This document shows positions 34,481 through 43,336 of a stretch of 64,000 nt of DNA, in pieces. The stretch covers positions 62,001-126,000 of the forward strand of contig CBDBJK010000037.1 of NCBI GenBank assembly GCA_965206395.1, written 5' to 3'. The notes under the pieces are model-generated. The model saw only the letters and a program-made list of their open reading frames with translations. It was not told the origin of the DNA and made no database searches. Position numbers and translations under genes: made by a program. Positions within the stretch are counted from its first letter, which is position 1. Every line of letters begins with the position of its first letter. This DNA comes from CBDBJK01 sp965206395. GTDB lineage: Bacteria > Chloroflexota > Dehalococcoidia > Lucifugimonadales > CATOSD01.

Positions 34481-35540
34481 ACGGCAACTCCTCGACTTGC
34501 ACCTCGACATCGCCGTCAGCCGACTCCATCGTCAAAATCGAGCCAGGCTCTGCCTGAGCCTTTCGCACGTATCCCAGGCCAACTCCTCTATCAAGCCTCT
34601 GTGACTTCACTGCCGACGTAATTATGCCTGCCTTCTTTCCATCGACAACCAGGCTGGCATTGGGAGCCATGCTCACTTCAGAATCCCAGGACAGTCCCAC
34701 CAGGCTCTTCGACACCTTCTTGTATGTGTCCAGTCTGGCGACGACCTCCTGTCCGGTGTAGCAGCCCTTGTCAAAGCTGATGAACTCTCGCAATTCGGCT
34801 TCGAGCGGGTTGTAATCCTCACTAAGCTCCCTGCCGTAAACAGGCACGCCCTGCTCGACTCGCACGACTTCCAGCGCATCTGTGCCAATCGGCCTTATGT
34901 CTGACACGAGACCTCTACCAAGTAGGTAGTTCCACAACTGCTCGGCCTGGGAAACAGACACGATCATATCATATCCAGGCAAGGTGCCGAAATCGGTGCG
35001 CACAAGCGTCGCCTCTATGCCACCGATGCTCGTGTTCACGACATCGTATCGAGACATAGCTGACATACCCTGACCCGCGATTTCGTCCAGCAGGTTCGCC
35101 GTTTTCGGCCCCACCAAGGAGAACATCGCCGTCTCTGGGTTCAAGTCCGTTACGGTAATGTCTTCAGCGAATGTGTAGAAGTCGATCCACTCAACGACCT
35201 TCTGGCGGTTCTCAGGGCTGGTGAACGCCAGCAGATGGTCAGCCGTCATAAAGACGAACATCAAGTCCACGATACGGCCCTTGCTGGAAGTGAGAACAGT
35301 GCCCATCCCCTGACCGGGGACCAAGTCCTCCAGCTTGTTCGAAGACAGGCGATTGAGAAGGTCGAGGGCATCTGCTCCGGCGAGCTTCAGTCGGCCAATA
35401 TGCGAACGATCAACAAGGCCGACGGCCTCGGTAATAGCTTCGTATTCCTCGGCTAGAGTCGAATAGACGCTGGGCATGTCAGACTCGTCAATTGCTACTT
35501 CCGCCTGGTCTTGCAACTTAAGGTCTGGACTCATAGACAT
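34473..35540 (-). CDS. ygfZ: YgfZ/GcvT-like folate-binding protein
   Basis: 355 residues; GcvT-like fold that uses tetrahydrofolate and helps maintain certain Fe-S enzymes. The YgfZ signature FDKGCYTGQEVVARLDTYKK (KGCxxGQE, about 225-245) is intact. RSHIGRLKLAGADALDLLNR opens the fold. It is 77 bases downstream of an IscA-type gene on the same strand, though a strong terminator lies between. ATG starts just after GAGGAACAC. Confidence 0.92.
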   Translation of the reverse strand: MSMSPDLKLQDQAEVAIDESDMPSVYSTLAEEYEAITEAVGLVDRSHIGRLKLAGADALDLLNRLSSNKLEDLVPGQGMGTVLTSSKGRIVDLMFVFMTADHLLAFTSPENRQKVVEWIDFYTFAEDITVTDLNPETAMFSLVGPKTANLLDEIAGQGMSAMSRYDVVNTSIGGIEATLVRTDFGTLPGYDMIVSVSQAEQLWNYLLGRGLVSDIRPIGTDALEVVRVEQGVPVYGRELSEDYNPLEAELREFISFDKGCYTGQEVVARLDTYKKVSKSLVGLSWDSEVSMAPNASLVVDGKKAGIITSAVKSQRLDRGVGLGYVRKAQAEPGSILTMESADGDVEVQVEELPFK

Positions 35541-35553
35541 TGTGTTCCTCGCT

Positions 35554-35587
35554 CAAAAAAACGCGCCGCCCATGTTGAGCGGCGCGT
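35554..35587 (-). terminator. rho-independent terminator of the IscA-type gene
   Basis: On the minus strand ACGCGCCGC and GCGGCGCGT arms (9 bp, 35561-35587) round a 9-base loop, followed by a run of seven or eight T (35554-35561). Confidence 0.88.
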
Positions 35588-35617
35588 CAAACTATGATCC
35601 GTAAGTTCTGTGCCTGG

Positions 35618-35968
35618 TTAAACGCTGAAAGATGTGCCGCAGCCGCAGGTTGTCTTGGCGTTCGGGTTGTTGAACACGAAGCCCTTGCCGTTTAGACCGC
35701 CGAGGTATTCGAGGGTTGTTCCCGCCAGGAAAACGTACGACTTTTTGTCGACGTACAGCGTCATCCCGTGTTCCTCGATAGTCTTGTCGTTTTCACCAGG
35801 GCTATCAACAAGGTCAAGTACATAAGTAAGGCCAGAACAACCGCCGCCTTTTACGCCCACTCGAAGATGCGCGTCTGGCTTTCCAGCCTGCGCCGCGAAC
35901 TCTCGAACATGACCGGCTGCTTCCTGGCTAATGTTTATCGTCAATGGCTGAGGTGGCGTCCTCTGCAT
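35618..35968 (-). CDS. Fe-S cluster assembly accessory protein, IscA/ErpA family
   Basis: 116 residues. A-type carrier with the three cluster cysteines in VKGGGCSGLTYVL and KTTCGCGTSFSV. PLTINISQEAAGHVREFAAQ opens the fold. Length and motifs are standard. It may deliver clusters to enzymes that need the neighbouring YgfZ. TAATTGT... upstream shows GGAGGAATTG before the ATG. Confidence 0.94.
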   Translation of the reverse strand: MQRTPPQPLTINISQEAAGHVREFAAQAGKPDAHLRVGVKGGGCSGLTYVLDLVDSPGENDKTIEEHGMTLYVDKKSYVFLAGTTLEYLGGLNGKGFVFNNPNAKTTCGCGTSFSV

Positions 35969-36215
35969 TACAATTCCTCCACTTTATCCAAAGGAGATTT
36001 CAATATACGAGTCTCAGACTTTCACTCTTATTTTATATTCAAAACGTATTTACGTCAATGAAGCCCTGTCCGGTTCTGTTTGCTTTTCGCTGATTTACTT
36101 TCGGGCAGATGGTGGCATATGCATTGGCTAAAGCAAAAGCGTAGATTGGAGTCTGTACCATCAGACCATCTGACTTGCCAATCGCAAGCAAACGAAACAC
36201 GATACTCCACTATCT

Positions 36216-37628
36216 TTACAGGTGGATGACCACCATTTTCATCTCGGTCATCTCCTCGATGGCGTACCTCGGCCCTTCTTTGCCCATGCCACTCTCCTTC
36301 AGGCCACCGTATGGCATCATATCGGCGCGCCATCCGGGGCCGGAGTTGATGTGCAGGCTGCCTGAGTCTACCTCACGGGCGAAGCGCATGGCCCAGTCGA
36401 TGTTCTGAGTGAAGATGCCTGCGCTGAGGCCATAGATAGAGTTGTTTGCAATGGCAATGGCTTCGTCGATGTCCGAGAATGGCGTAACGACCACCGACGG
36501 GCCGAACAATTCGTCGTACGAAACACGCATGTCTGCTTTCACGTCAGCCAGCACAGTCGGCGCATGCATCGCGCCTGAGTACTCGCCGCCTGTTATCAAC
36601 CTGGCTCCGGCGCCGACGGCTTCCTTGAGCCATTCGTTGACGCGGACGGCCTCCTGCTCTTTGACCATTGGCCCCATGCGCACGCTCTCGTCGAGAGGAT
36701 CGCCGGTGCTCATGGCCTCCACGCCTTCTTTGAGAGCGTCCAGGTAGTCGGCATATATTTTGTCGCTTGTGATAATGCGCTGTGCGGAGATGCAGACCTG
36801 CCCCGCGTTAGCGAAGCCGCTGGCAATCGTTGCGCTGACGACCTTGTCGATGTCGGCGTCTGGCATGATGATTAGCGGCGAGTTCGAGCCAAGCTCCATC
36901 GTGACCTTCTTCAGGCCAGCGGTACGGCAGATGTGCTCGCCTACGTCGCGGCTGCCAGTGAACGTCACCTTGCGCACTCGCGGGTCCGTCACCAGCGGGT
37001 CGCCGACTTTGCTTCCTGAGCCTGTGACACACTGCACCCCTTCGGGCGGCAGGCCAGCCTCAAGCAGTATCTCCGTCAGCTTGAGGGCCGACAGCGGGGT
37101 ATCGGATGCGGGCTTGATTATTACCGCGTTGCCAGCCGCCAGGGCGGGGCCAACCTTGTGGCTAACCAGGTTTAGTGGGAAGTTGAAGGGACTGATTGCC
37201 GCTACGACGCCGCAGGGCACTCGTATGGTGAACCCCATCTGTCCTGTCCAGCTTGGCGCTGCGTCCAGGGGAACAGTCTCTCCGTACAGCCGCTTGGCTT
37301 CCTCTCCCGACAGACTGATGGTCTGCACGGCTCGGTCCACCTCGGTACGGCCTTCGGCGATTACCTTGCCCTCCTCCATCGTGATGATACGGCCTAGTTC
37401 CTCTCTTCGCTCCTGAAGGAGGTCCGCGGTCTTACGAAGGATTGAGAACCGGTCGTAGGCGGTAAGTTTCGCCATCGCCTTGGCGCCGCGTACCGCGCTC
37501 GCGATGGCGGTATCGACATCCTCGACGCTGGCTGCTGGTACCGTGTCGATAACCGAATTGTCGTAAGGGTTGAATACGGAGATTTTCTCATCTCTGTCTA
37601 CCCATTCGCCGCCGATGTACATCCTCAT
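36216..37628 (-). CDS. NAD(P)-dependent aldehyde dehydrogenase
   Basis: 470 residues; AGGAGGTCAGC before ATG. ALDH superfamily: NFPLNLVSHKVGPALAAGNA, NAD-binding FTGSRDVGEHI, general-base Glu in VTMELGSNSPLII, catalytic Cys in NAGQVCISAQRII, and GPSVVVTPF near the end. The SNSPLII and CISAQRI variants place it with lactaldehyde/glyceraldehyde-type and succinate-semialdehyde-like branches; substrate undecided. No neighbour fixes its pathway. 36069-36215 and 35969-36215 upstream of the IscA-type gene hold no gene. Confidence 0.93.
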   Translation of the reverse strand: MRMYIGGEWVDRDEKISVFNPYDNSVIDTVPAASVEDVDTAIASAVRGAKAMAKLTAYDRFSILRKTADLLQERREELGRIITMEEGKVIAEGRTEVDRAVQTISLSGEEAKRLYGETVPLDAAPSWTGQMGFTIRVPCGVVAAISPFNFPLNLVSHKVGPALAAGNAVIIKPASDTPLSALKLTEILLEAGLPPEGVQCVTGSGSKVGDPLVTDPRVRKVTFTGSRDVGEHICRTAGLKKVTMELGSNSPLIIMPDADIDKVVSATIASGFANAGQVCISAQRIITSDKIYADYLDALKEGVEAMSTGDPLDESVRMGPMVKEQEAVRVNEWLKEAVGAGARLITGGEYSGAMHAPTVLADVKADMRVSYDELFGPSVVVTPFSDIDEAIAIANNSIYGLSAGIFTQNIDWAMRFAREVDSGSLHINSGPGWRADMMPYGGLKESGMGKEGPRYAIEEMTEMKMVVIHL

Positions 37629-37969
37629 AGTTGCTGACCTCCTAACTTCAAAGCTTTCGTTTTAAACTCTCACATTTGAACGGACGAGAACTTTGGCCGA
37701 CGTTATTGATTCCTTTACACTTTGCAGATTCGCAATCGCCGTCCGTGCAAAACCGGAAGGCTCCTGGGAAGGAGACTTTCTGCGTAATCTCTAGCAACTG
37801 GCGCAGTCATCGCTTCTGCTCCGAATGGATGGAGCCAAGATTCTCCCACAAACGCATTATCGTGCAACGCAAGGCGCATGACAAGTCAAGCAAAATAAAA
37901 CAGGGCGTCCAGTTTGGGCGCCCTGTTCAGGAAGAACGAAATTGGAAGACTCAGAGATTTTGCCTAGGC
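37629..37969. other. gene-free gap upstream of the aldehyde dehydrogenase
   Basis: 341 bases. Open frames are short, lack ribosome binding sites and have no recognisable product. Contains the terminator at 37892-37926 and a small GGCTCC/GGAAGGAG hairpin near 37760-37782. Nothing else seen. Confidence 0.5.
37892..37926 (-). terminator. rho-independent terminator of the zinc-ribbon gene
   Basis: Minus strand: ACAGGGCG and CGCCCTGT arms (37900-37926) with an 11-base loop, then TTTTATTTT. It lies 44 bases after the stop of the 60-residue gene. Confidence 0.85.
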
Positions 37970-38152
37970 TTACGCCGCCTGACTCTTTCTACCAGGCTTC
38001 TGCTTGGCATCTAACCAGCTTTCGGGCTTCTTGGACTCCATCGGAATATCGAGTATGTACCCACACTGGAGACACTCTCTGTACGCTCCATACATATCGC
38101 GGTTGACCTTAATGTCACCACGACACCTGGGGCACGCTCTGAATTCGATCAC
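37970..38152 (-). CDS. small zinc-ribbon protein
   Basis: 60 residues from GTG, with GGAGG 9 bases upstream. Two CxxC knuckles, RACPRCRGDIKV and RECLQCGYILDI, spaced for one zinc, followed by a basic tail (KKPESWLDAKQKPGRKSQAA). The layout is that of small nucleic-acid or protein-binding zinc ribbons; function unknown. It has its own terminator, which argues for a real, separately expressed gene. Confidence 0.8.
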   Translation of the reverse strand: MIEFRACPRCRGDIKVNRDMYGAYRECLQCGYILDIPMESKKPESWLDAKQKPGRKSQAA

Positions 38153-38514
38153 CTACTATATCCTCCGTTCGGTTTGTTTATTTTTGATAGGTTGTTAAAT
38201 TGAACAAGGTTCTTCTCTGTACATAGCGCTTCTCATGGACTTTTGGATTCGTCGCTGATGAGGATGCTGCGAAGTCGTTGGATTCACGGCCAGCAGCCGA
38301 CTCTAACAGATGCCCAGCCTTGTGTCAAGCTTTTTGCGCATTTAATGCCATAAAGTTTTGCACCGCGCTATTCACGTTCTAAGAATGGATGAGATAGTTG
38401 CAACTCTCGCGCCGGCGTATACTTTCAGAGCGCTGCTGACCGGTTGACTCAGCATGAATGCGCTACTATACTCCGTCTCGACACCATCATGAGGAAAGAG
38501 AGAACCGGCGTCAG
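38153..38514. other. gene-free gap
   Basis: About 360 bases between divergent genes. AT-rich near 38160-38210 (likely promoter of the zinc-ribbon gene, TTTGTTTATTTTTGATAGG). No product recognised; a CTGATGAG word at 38254 does not make a hammerhead ribozyme. Confidence 0.45.
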
Positions 38515-39174
38515 ATGGCTGAAGTCACACGACGTTCACAGAGAAGCCTGCCGGGGAACATCTTCGGGGTGTTCATTCAGCTACAGACGTATCTCAATAT
38601 CCTCTACCTGCTGCTGGCTTTCCCGTTAGGGTTTGGCTACTTCCTGTTCTTGGTGTCGGGGTTGCTTCTTGGAATGTTGATATTCATCATGTGGTTCGGC
38701 GTCGTCATCCTCCTTTTCGTGCTCGGAGTGTCCTGGGTGCTGACGGTGTTTGAAAGGGAGCTTGCGATCAGGATGCTGGGCATAGATATACCGCCGATGT
38801 CGCACGAGAGCACGATAGGCTAGGGGATATGGCGTCGATTTGTCGCTCACATATCTAATCCCGTGACGTGGACAGGGCTTATCTACCTGATATTCAAGTT
38901 TCCTATCGCCGTGGCCTCGTTCGTAATAACTGTCGTTCTACTCTTGGTGCCTGTGGCGTCCGTGACAGCACCAATATACACTCGTTGGATAGACATTCCC
39001 TTCGGCTTCTGGAGAGTGGATTCACTGGGCGAATCTCTGTTGCTTGTACCGATAGGCCTCGTTGTCGGCATAATCACACCGCACGTCTTGAACCTCGCCG
39101 CTTTCCTGTCGGGCCGCTTCGCCTACTTCATGCTTGGGGCTAGCTGGTCGGTGCGTTCCTCGCAACAAAACTGA
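38515..39174 (+). pseudogene. Sensor-domain (PF13796-like) membrane protein with in-frame amber stop
   Basis: One frame from ATG 38515 (or 38458) to 39174, broken only by TAG at 38821-38823. The first part has two membrane helices (TYLNILYLLLAFPLGFGYFL, GVVILLFVLGVSWVLTVF), ends IPPMSHESTIG; after the TAG the frame continues GIWRRFVAHISNPVTWTGLI with a repeat of the same helical pattern (LIYLIFKFPIAVASFVITVV). Together the halves give the usual double-repeat Sensor domain that precedes histidine kinases in Actinobacteria and Chloroflexota. No kinase domain follows. The last 52 bases overlap the convergent lipoprotein gene. Nonsense mutation, or a recoded stop. Confidence 0.78.
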
Positions 39175-41027
39175 AGGGAATCATCGCACACATCAATTAC
39201 CAATGGCTCGGCTACTAGCGGGCCGTATGAAAATGTCACCTCATACACCACTGCCGCCTCATAGGTATGAGTTGCCTCAAATTGCCGGGGATATTTCTCA
39301 TTAGGCGACCAGAATGAGCAGCTCGGTATTTCCATTGTGCTGTAACCATCGCCGAATAACCAAGCCTTGCCCTTGCACCATAAACTCCTATCGTTGTCGG
39401 CCCCGCCTATTCTCTCGGCAGCAAGGCTTACGGTCAAAGGCTGGCCTTCCACCGGCTTTGCGCTCAAGACTACCCTGGCCTCAGCGCCTCCCGAGGCGGC
39501 GCTAGAAACGGCGAGCGTAGCAACATAGCTTGCCATGTCGATCTGCTCGGTAGACTTTGGGTGGGGTTCCAGGGCCAGGAACTCGATCAGGTATTCACCA
39601 ATCTGCTCGCGTGCCTGTCTCTCTTTCCCGCCTTCAAGCGTTATCTCGACCAAACTCGGAGGTTGATCGCCACCAGAGATGCCAAGCAGAACGGTCACCT
39701 GCCCTGCCCAGACACAAAGCGCGTCAATTGGGCATCTGGAGTCCTCCGTGATTTCCAGGAATTGGATTCGTAGGCCCCCGGATTCCAGAATGGCTACCTG
39801 ACCGAATTCCAGCCGGAAGGGTTTCCCCAGTGTAGGCTGTGAAGGCTCGCTCTCCCCAAGAGCGACGAAGGTTTCCGTAACGTCGTTCACTGTGACGGTG
39901 TACTTGACGCCTGGCTCGAAGTCGCTGCCGAGGGCAATGTTGGTCTCAACAGTGCCGTACACCTGGGTGCAAATGGTGTTCGGGTCTGCGGGAACGAGGT
40001 TCGTTACTTGTATCCTTATCTCGTCGCCGTCTCGCTTTACGTCGTAGGCATCGAATCTCACGCAACCATTGGGCAATCCTGACTTCACCAGAGCGAAATA
40101 CTGGGGAGGGAGCGATTTGGCGATGTTTATCACGATGCTTTCGATAGGCGCGAGGACTTCGATTGTGTCTGAGTTGCTCGGTGTCTCGGTAGGCTCAAGT
40201 GCTAGGCAGCTTATGGCAGGGCCGATGGCCTGCACTTGCCATGACTTGTCGTTAACATCGACGGTGTAAACCTTGCATGGCTCGATGTCGGCAGCTAAGA
40301 GAAACCTGGTCTCGACCCTCCGGTATATCTCAGCGCAGGCAACGCTTGGGTCGGCAATCTTCAAGTTCGTTATCTCCACCTGGAAGGTGTCGCCATTTCG
40401 TGTAATGCGGTGGGCCTCTTCAGAATAGCAGGAGTTGGGAAGGCCGGATACGACGATAAGCTCGTTCTGGGGCGACGGGCTGGTGATGACCTCGATTCGC
40501 ACGCTCTCGATTGGAGCAGGCTCAGAAATCGTCTCATCGGTCTGTCCGACGACAGCTGCCGACTCGGTGGTGAAGGTTGTGGTAAAGTCGTTCACTGCGA
40601 CGTTATAGGTTTTAGCGGGGTCGAAGTCGCTGCCAAGAGCGATATTGGTCTCGACTATGCCATATATCATCGTGCATGCCATAGTTTCGCCGGGCGCAGG
40701 TGTCAGGTTGGTTACCCGCACGCGTACATCTTCGCCATCGCGCGTCACCTCGTAGCCATCGAAACGCGCACAGCCGTTGGGCAGCCCCGACGTGATCAGA
40801 AGGAAGTACTGCAATGGGAACGATTCTGCGACCTGAACCTCTACGTTCTCGATAGGAGCGAGCGTTTCAACAAAGACGGGATCGGCGCTCTGGCTCGGCG
40901 TTGGAGTCGGGCTTGTGCCTATCAACGGCTTGTCGCCGGTGTCCGGGCTTGCGGGCGCGCTCGTGCAGGCTATGGCAATGGTCAACAACGCGCTGGCTGC
41001 GATTGTGAATCTGGTCGAGAGTCTCAT
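39123..41027 (-). CDS. modular surface lipoprotein with three Cys-paired repeats
   Basis: 634 residues. Lipobox TIAIAC with Cys 21, then a Thr/Pro/Ser linker. Three modules of about 98 residues (about 56-155, 172-270, 290-388), each beginning API(E)(N/S) and holding SGLPN(G/S)C, a second Cys before (I/V)Y or IYRR, VETNIALGSDF-like and YxVxVND. One Cys pair per module is likely a disulfide. A beta domain with DSRCPIDALCVWAGQVTVLL (about 430-450) and a PKD-like domain (SLWCKGKAWLFGDG) follow; the end is Cys-rich. Modules 1 and 3 are closest. Function unknown; exported and lipid-anchored. Confidence 0.82.
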   Translation of the reverse strand: MRLSTRFTIAASALLTIAIACTSAPASPDTGDKPLIGTSPTPTPSQSADPVFVETLAPIENVEVQVAESFPLQYFLLITSGLPNGCARFDGYEVTRDGEDVRVRVTNLTPAPGETMACTMIYGIVETNIALGSDFDPAKTYNVAVNDFTTTFTTESAAVVGQTDETISEPAPIESVRIEVITSPSPQNELIVVSGLPNSCYSEEAHRITRNGDTFQVEITNLKIADPSVACAEIYRRVETRFLLAADIEPCKVYTVDVNDKSWQVQAIGPAISCLALEPTETPSNSDTIEVLAPIESIVINIAKSLPPQYFALVKSGLPNGCVRFDAYDVKRDGDEIRIQVTNLVPADPNTICTQVYGTVETNIALGSDFEPGVKYTVTVNDVTETFVALGESEPSQPTLGKPFRLEFGQVAILESGGLRIQFLEITEDSRCPIDALCVWAGQVTVLLGISGGDQPPSLVEITLEGGKERQAREQIGEYLIEFLALEPHPKSTEQIDMASYVATLAVSSAASGGAEARVVLSAKPVEGQPLTVSLAAERIGGADNDRSLWCKGKAWLFGDGYSTMEIPSCSFWSPNEKYPRQFEATHTYEAAVVYEVTFSYGPLVAEPLVIDVCDDSLQFCCEERTDQLAPSMK

Positions 41028-41121
41028 TGGTTACCTCGGTTTCTCTATTGGGCTTGTTCAATTATTATGACGGAAATGGAGACAGAATTGTTCCAGAGAT
41101 TCGTGCCGAATACTGCCTCGG

Positions 41122-41150
41122 TTGGGTTGAGAAGCTCAAGGTGTTACAAT
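41122..41150 (+). promoter_or_regulatory. sigma70 promoter of the DapA-family gene
   Basis: TTGGGT (41122-41127) and TACAAT (41145-41150) with a 17-base spacer, 34 bases before the ATG at 41184; GGGAGGAC is the ribosome binding site. Confidence 0.6.
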
Positions 41151-41183
41151 ACCGCCAACCATATCAGAAACGGGAGGACTAAC

Positions 41184-42089
41184 ATGGCTGACTTTGAAGG
41201 ACTTTACCCTGCAATCATCACGCCCATGACTTCTGAGGGCGGACTGAACGAGGCCGCGCTTAGAGAGGTTATCGAGTTCAACATCCAGGCCGGTGTGCAC
41301 GGCTTCTGGGTCGCGGGAGGCACGGGCGAAAGCGTGATGCTTGACGACGACGAGAATACACGAATCGCCGAGATTGCGTCTGACCAGGCACGGGGCAGAA
41401 TCAAGAACATCATGCATATCGGTGCGCCGACGACAGCGAGGGCCGCGAGAATGGCTGAAAATGCCGCCAAAGCTGGTGTAGACGCCATATGCTGCGTTCC
41501 ACCATTCTTTTACAGACAGAGCGACGAGGCCATCGTAGAGCATTACAGGGTCGTGGCCGCCGCTGCCAATCTGCCGTTCTTCGTTTACAACCTGCCGCAA
41601 TCTACAGGCGTCGAAATCACGCCTGAAATGATGCTAAAGATACAAAACGGCGTGCCTCAGTTGAAGGGTCTGAAGCACTCCGCCCCGGCTGTCGCAAATA
41701 TCAGGGCGTTCGCAAAGATGGGGCTGGACTGCTTTGTCGGCAATTGCATGTTGATGCTTCCGGCGCTCACCATCGGCGCAACGGGCTGCATCGACGGCCC
41801 ACCCAATATGGCCCCGGAGCTTTGGGTCGAGATATGGAACGCCTACAACGATGGCGATCTAAAACGCGCTGAAGAGGCGCAGGACAGGGCAAGTGAAGTT
41901 GGGGCGCTTATACGTACCTTCGGGCTGCATCAGGGAGTCAAGGCCGCTCTAAGCGAGCGTCTGGGCATCGACTGCGGAGACCCTCGACCGCCGGGACTGC
42001 CGCTGACAGCCGAGCAACGGGCCTCTCTTGCACGCTCGCTTGCGGACCTTGGCCTGACAAGAGCAGCCGTCGCCCAGTCAGACGACTAG
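41184..42089 (+). CDS. dihydrodipicolinate synthase/N-acetylneuraminate lyase family protein
   Basis: 301 residues; the ATG at 41184 after CGGGAGGACTAAC is chosen over the long upstream open frame, which is antisense to the lipoprotein. TIM-barrel class I aldolase: pyruvate-carboxylate site VAGGTGESVML, Tyr in PFFVYNLPQSTG, Schiff-base Lys in LKGLKHSAPA (about residue 166). Neighbours give no lysine pathway; an SDR (convergent) follows, so a sugar-acid or keto-acid aldolase is as likely as DapA. Confidence 0.92.
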   Translation: MADFEGLYPAIITPMTSEGGLNEAALREVIEFNIQAGVHGFWVAGGTGESVMLDDDENTRIAEIASDQARGRIKNIMHIGAPTTARAARMAENAAKAGVDAICCVPPFFYRQSDEAIVEHYRVVAAAANLPFFVYNLPQSTGVEITPEMMLKIQNGVPQLKGLKHSAPAVANIRAFAKMGLDCFVGNCMLMLPALTIGATGCIDGPPNMAPELWVEIWNAYNDGDLKRAEEAQDRASEVGALIRTFGLHQGVKAALSERLGIDCGDPRPPGLPLTAEQRASLARSLADLGLTRAAVAQSDD

Positions 42090-42090
42090 T

Positions 42091-42858
42091 TTAGAACACG
42101 CTGTATCCGCCATCCACGGGTATGGAAACACCAGTGACGTAATCTGAGGCGTGGCCGGACAGGAACACCGCTGTTCCCGCCATCTCGTCCGGCTCGCCCC
42201 AGCGACCATGCGGAATGCGCGACTCGATGAAGTCGTAGCGCTCGATGTTGTTCGTTTTTATGGCAGCCGTCAGATCCGTGTGTATCCAGCCCGGTAGGAT
42301 GGCGTTGACCTGTATATTGTCCGTGGCCCATGCCACCGCGAGGCTCTTCGTAAGCTGCACGGCGCCGCCCTTGCTCGCCGAGTACGACGCCACCCAGTCG
42401 CTCCCAAAAATCGAGGTCATCGAGCCTATGTTGATAATCTTGCCGCCGCCTGCGCTCGCCATGTGTTGGTGGACATCCCTGCAGCACAGGAAAACGCCGG
42501 TCAGGTTGATGTCGGTTACCTGATTCCATTCCTCCAACGTGTAGTCCTGCGGAGCCTTGCGTATGCCGATGCCCGCGTTGTTTACCAGGATGTCTACGCC
42601 ACCGAACTCGCCAATCGTCGCCTCGACCATCGCCGCCACAGATGCCTCGTCCGATACGTCGGTGGAAATGCCCAGCGCGTTGACACCAAGGCCCGTGAGA
42701 TGCTCTACCGCGTCGCCGGTCTTTTGCTGATTACGCGCCGCAACGACGATGTTTGCCCCAGCCATCGCAAGCCCTCTAGCGATGCCGAGCCCTATGCCGC
42801 CGTTGCCTCCGGTGACTATCGCAACTTTGCCGCTCAGATCGAACATTTCATTTGGCAT
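42091..42858 (-). CDS. short-chain dehydrogenase/reductase, gluconate-5-dehydrogenase-like
   Basis: 255 residues; AGGAGTCGTC before ATG. SDR with TGGNGGIGLGIARGLA, NNAG in LVNNAGIGIRK, catalytic Ser in NIGSMTSIFGS, Tyr-Lys in SYSASKGGAVQ, and C-terminal DYVTGVSIPVDGGYSVF. Ends 2 bases from the convergent DapA-family stop. Likely oxidises a sugar acid or polyol; exact substrate unknown. Confidence 0.92.
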   Translation of the reverse strand: MPNEMFDLSGKVAIVTGGNGGIGLGIARGLAMAGANIVVAARNQQKTGDAVEHLTGLGVNALGISTDVSDEASVAAMVEATIGEFGGVDILVNNAGIGIRKAPQDYTLEEWNQVTDINLTGVFLCCRDVHQHMASAGGGKIINIGSMTSIFGSDWVASYSASKGGAVQLTKSLAVAWATDNIQVNAILPGWIHTDLTAAIKTNNIERYDFIESRIPHGRWGEPDEMAGTAVFLSGHASDYVTGVSIPVDGGYSVF

Positions 42859-42915
42859 GACGACTCCTGATTAGAGTAATTTCGATATGCATATGTTTCA
42901 TCGAAAGAGGCTTCA

Positions 42916-42962
42916 AATCCCTTCTCCCCTAGCGGGAGAAGGTCAGGATGAGGGGGAAGGTT
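42916..42962 (-). repeat. dispersed hairpin repeat, second type, copy A
   Basis: CCCTTCTCCC/GGGAGAAGG hairpin followed by TCAGGATGAGGGGGAAGG. The minus strand matches the copy at 49135-49180 almost base for base over 40 positions. Confidence 0.7.
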
Positions 42963-42976
42963 CGCCTATATTAGGA

Positions 42977-43336
42977 CTACGCCCGCGCGCGAACCGGGCC
43001 GTTGGGCCTGTACTCGTCGAGGATTGAGGTCGTCTCGGGGGCGAGTTGCTCGCCCGCCTGTCGCTGCTTGGCGAGGATATCGAGAGCAAGGTCTGATATG
43101 GCCGGGGCAATTCTCAGCGACTCAGGCATGTACCTCATGCAGCGCCGCATCAGCACCTGCGCCTGACGAGCCGTCTTTTCGCTGCAGCCATATGCGTAAG
43201 GGCACATGTAAGCATAGCAAATGGTCGTCTCGCGGTAGATCGGCGGCACGCGGCTCGAAGACGGCGGCATGTGCTTGTCGAGGAAGGCATTGAGGGGCTT
43301 GTCCAATGCGCCCGGTACGGGTGAGCTGCCGCGCAT
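42977..43336 (-). CDS. hypothetical protein with a CxxxxCxxxxxC motif
   Basis: 119 residues; the ATG at 43336 has AAAGGA 6 bases upstream, unlike the two longer alternative frames in this stretch. Centre ICYAYMCPYAYGCSEKTARQ carries three Cys; the C-terminal half is helical (LRIAPAISDLALDILAKQRQ). No family recognised. It lies downstream of cpsB on the same strand, beyond a 188-base gap. Confidence 0.5.
   Translation of the reverse strand: MRGSSPVPGALDKPLNAFLDKHMPPSSSRVPPIYRETTICYAYMCPYAYGCSEKTARQAQVLMRRCMRYMPESLRIAPAISDLALDILAKQRQAGEQLAPETTSILDEYRPNGPVRARA

Noticed and set aside
37676..38014. 112-residue plus-strand frame in the gap after the aldehyde dehydrogenase
   Set aside because: No ribosome binding site or family motif; it runs through a terminator and into the zinc-ribbon gene in antisense.
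38254..38280. CTGATGAG ... GAA, like a hammerhead ribozyme core
   Set aside because: The bases between do not form stem II, and no stems I and III flank the core.
38821..38823. TAG as a pyrrolysine codon
   Set aside because: No pyl genes or PYLIS-like element seen; the site is a linker between two repeats, so a plain nonsense mutation is simpler.
40410..41183. Long N-terminal extension of the DapA-family gene
   Set aside because: It is antisense to the lipoprotein; the ATG at 41184 has a strong ribosome binding site, a promoter upstream and the normal family start.
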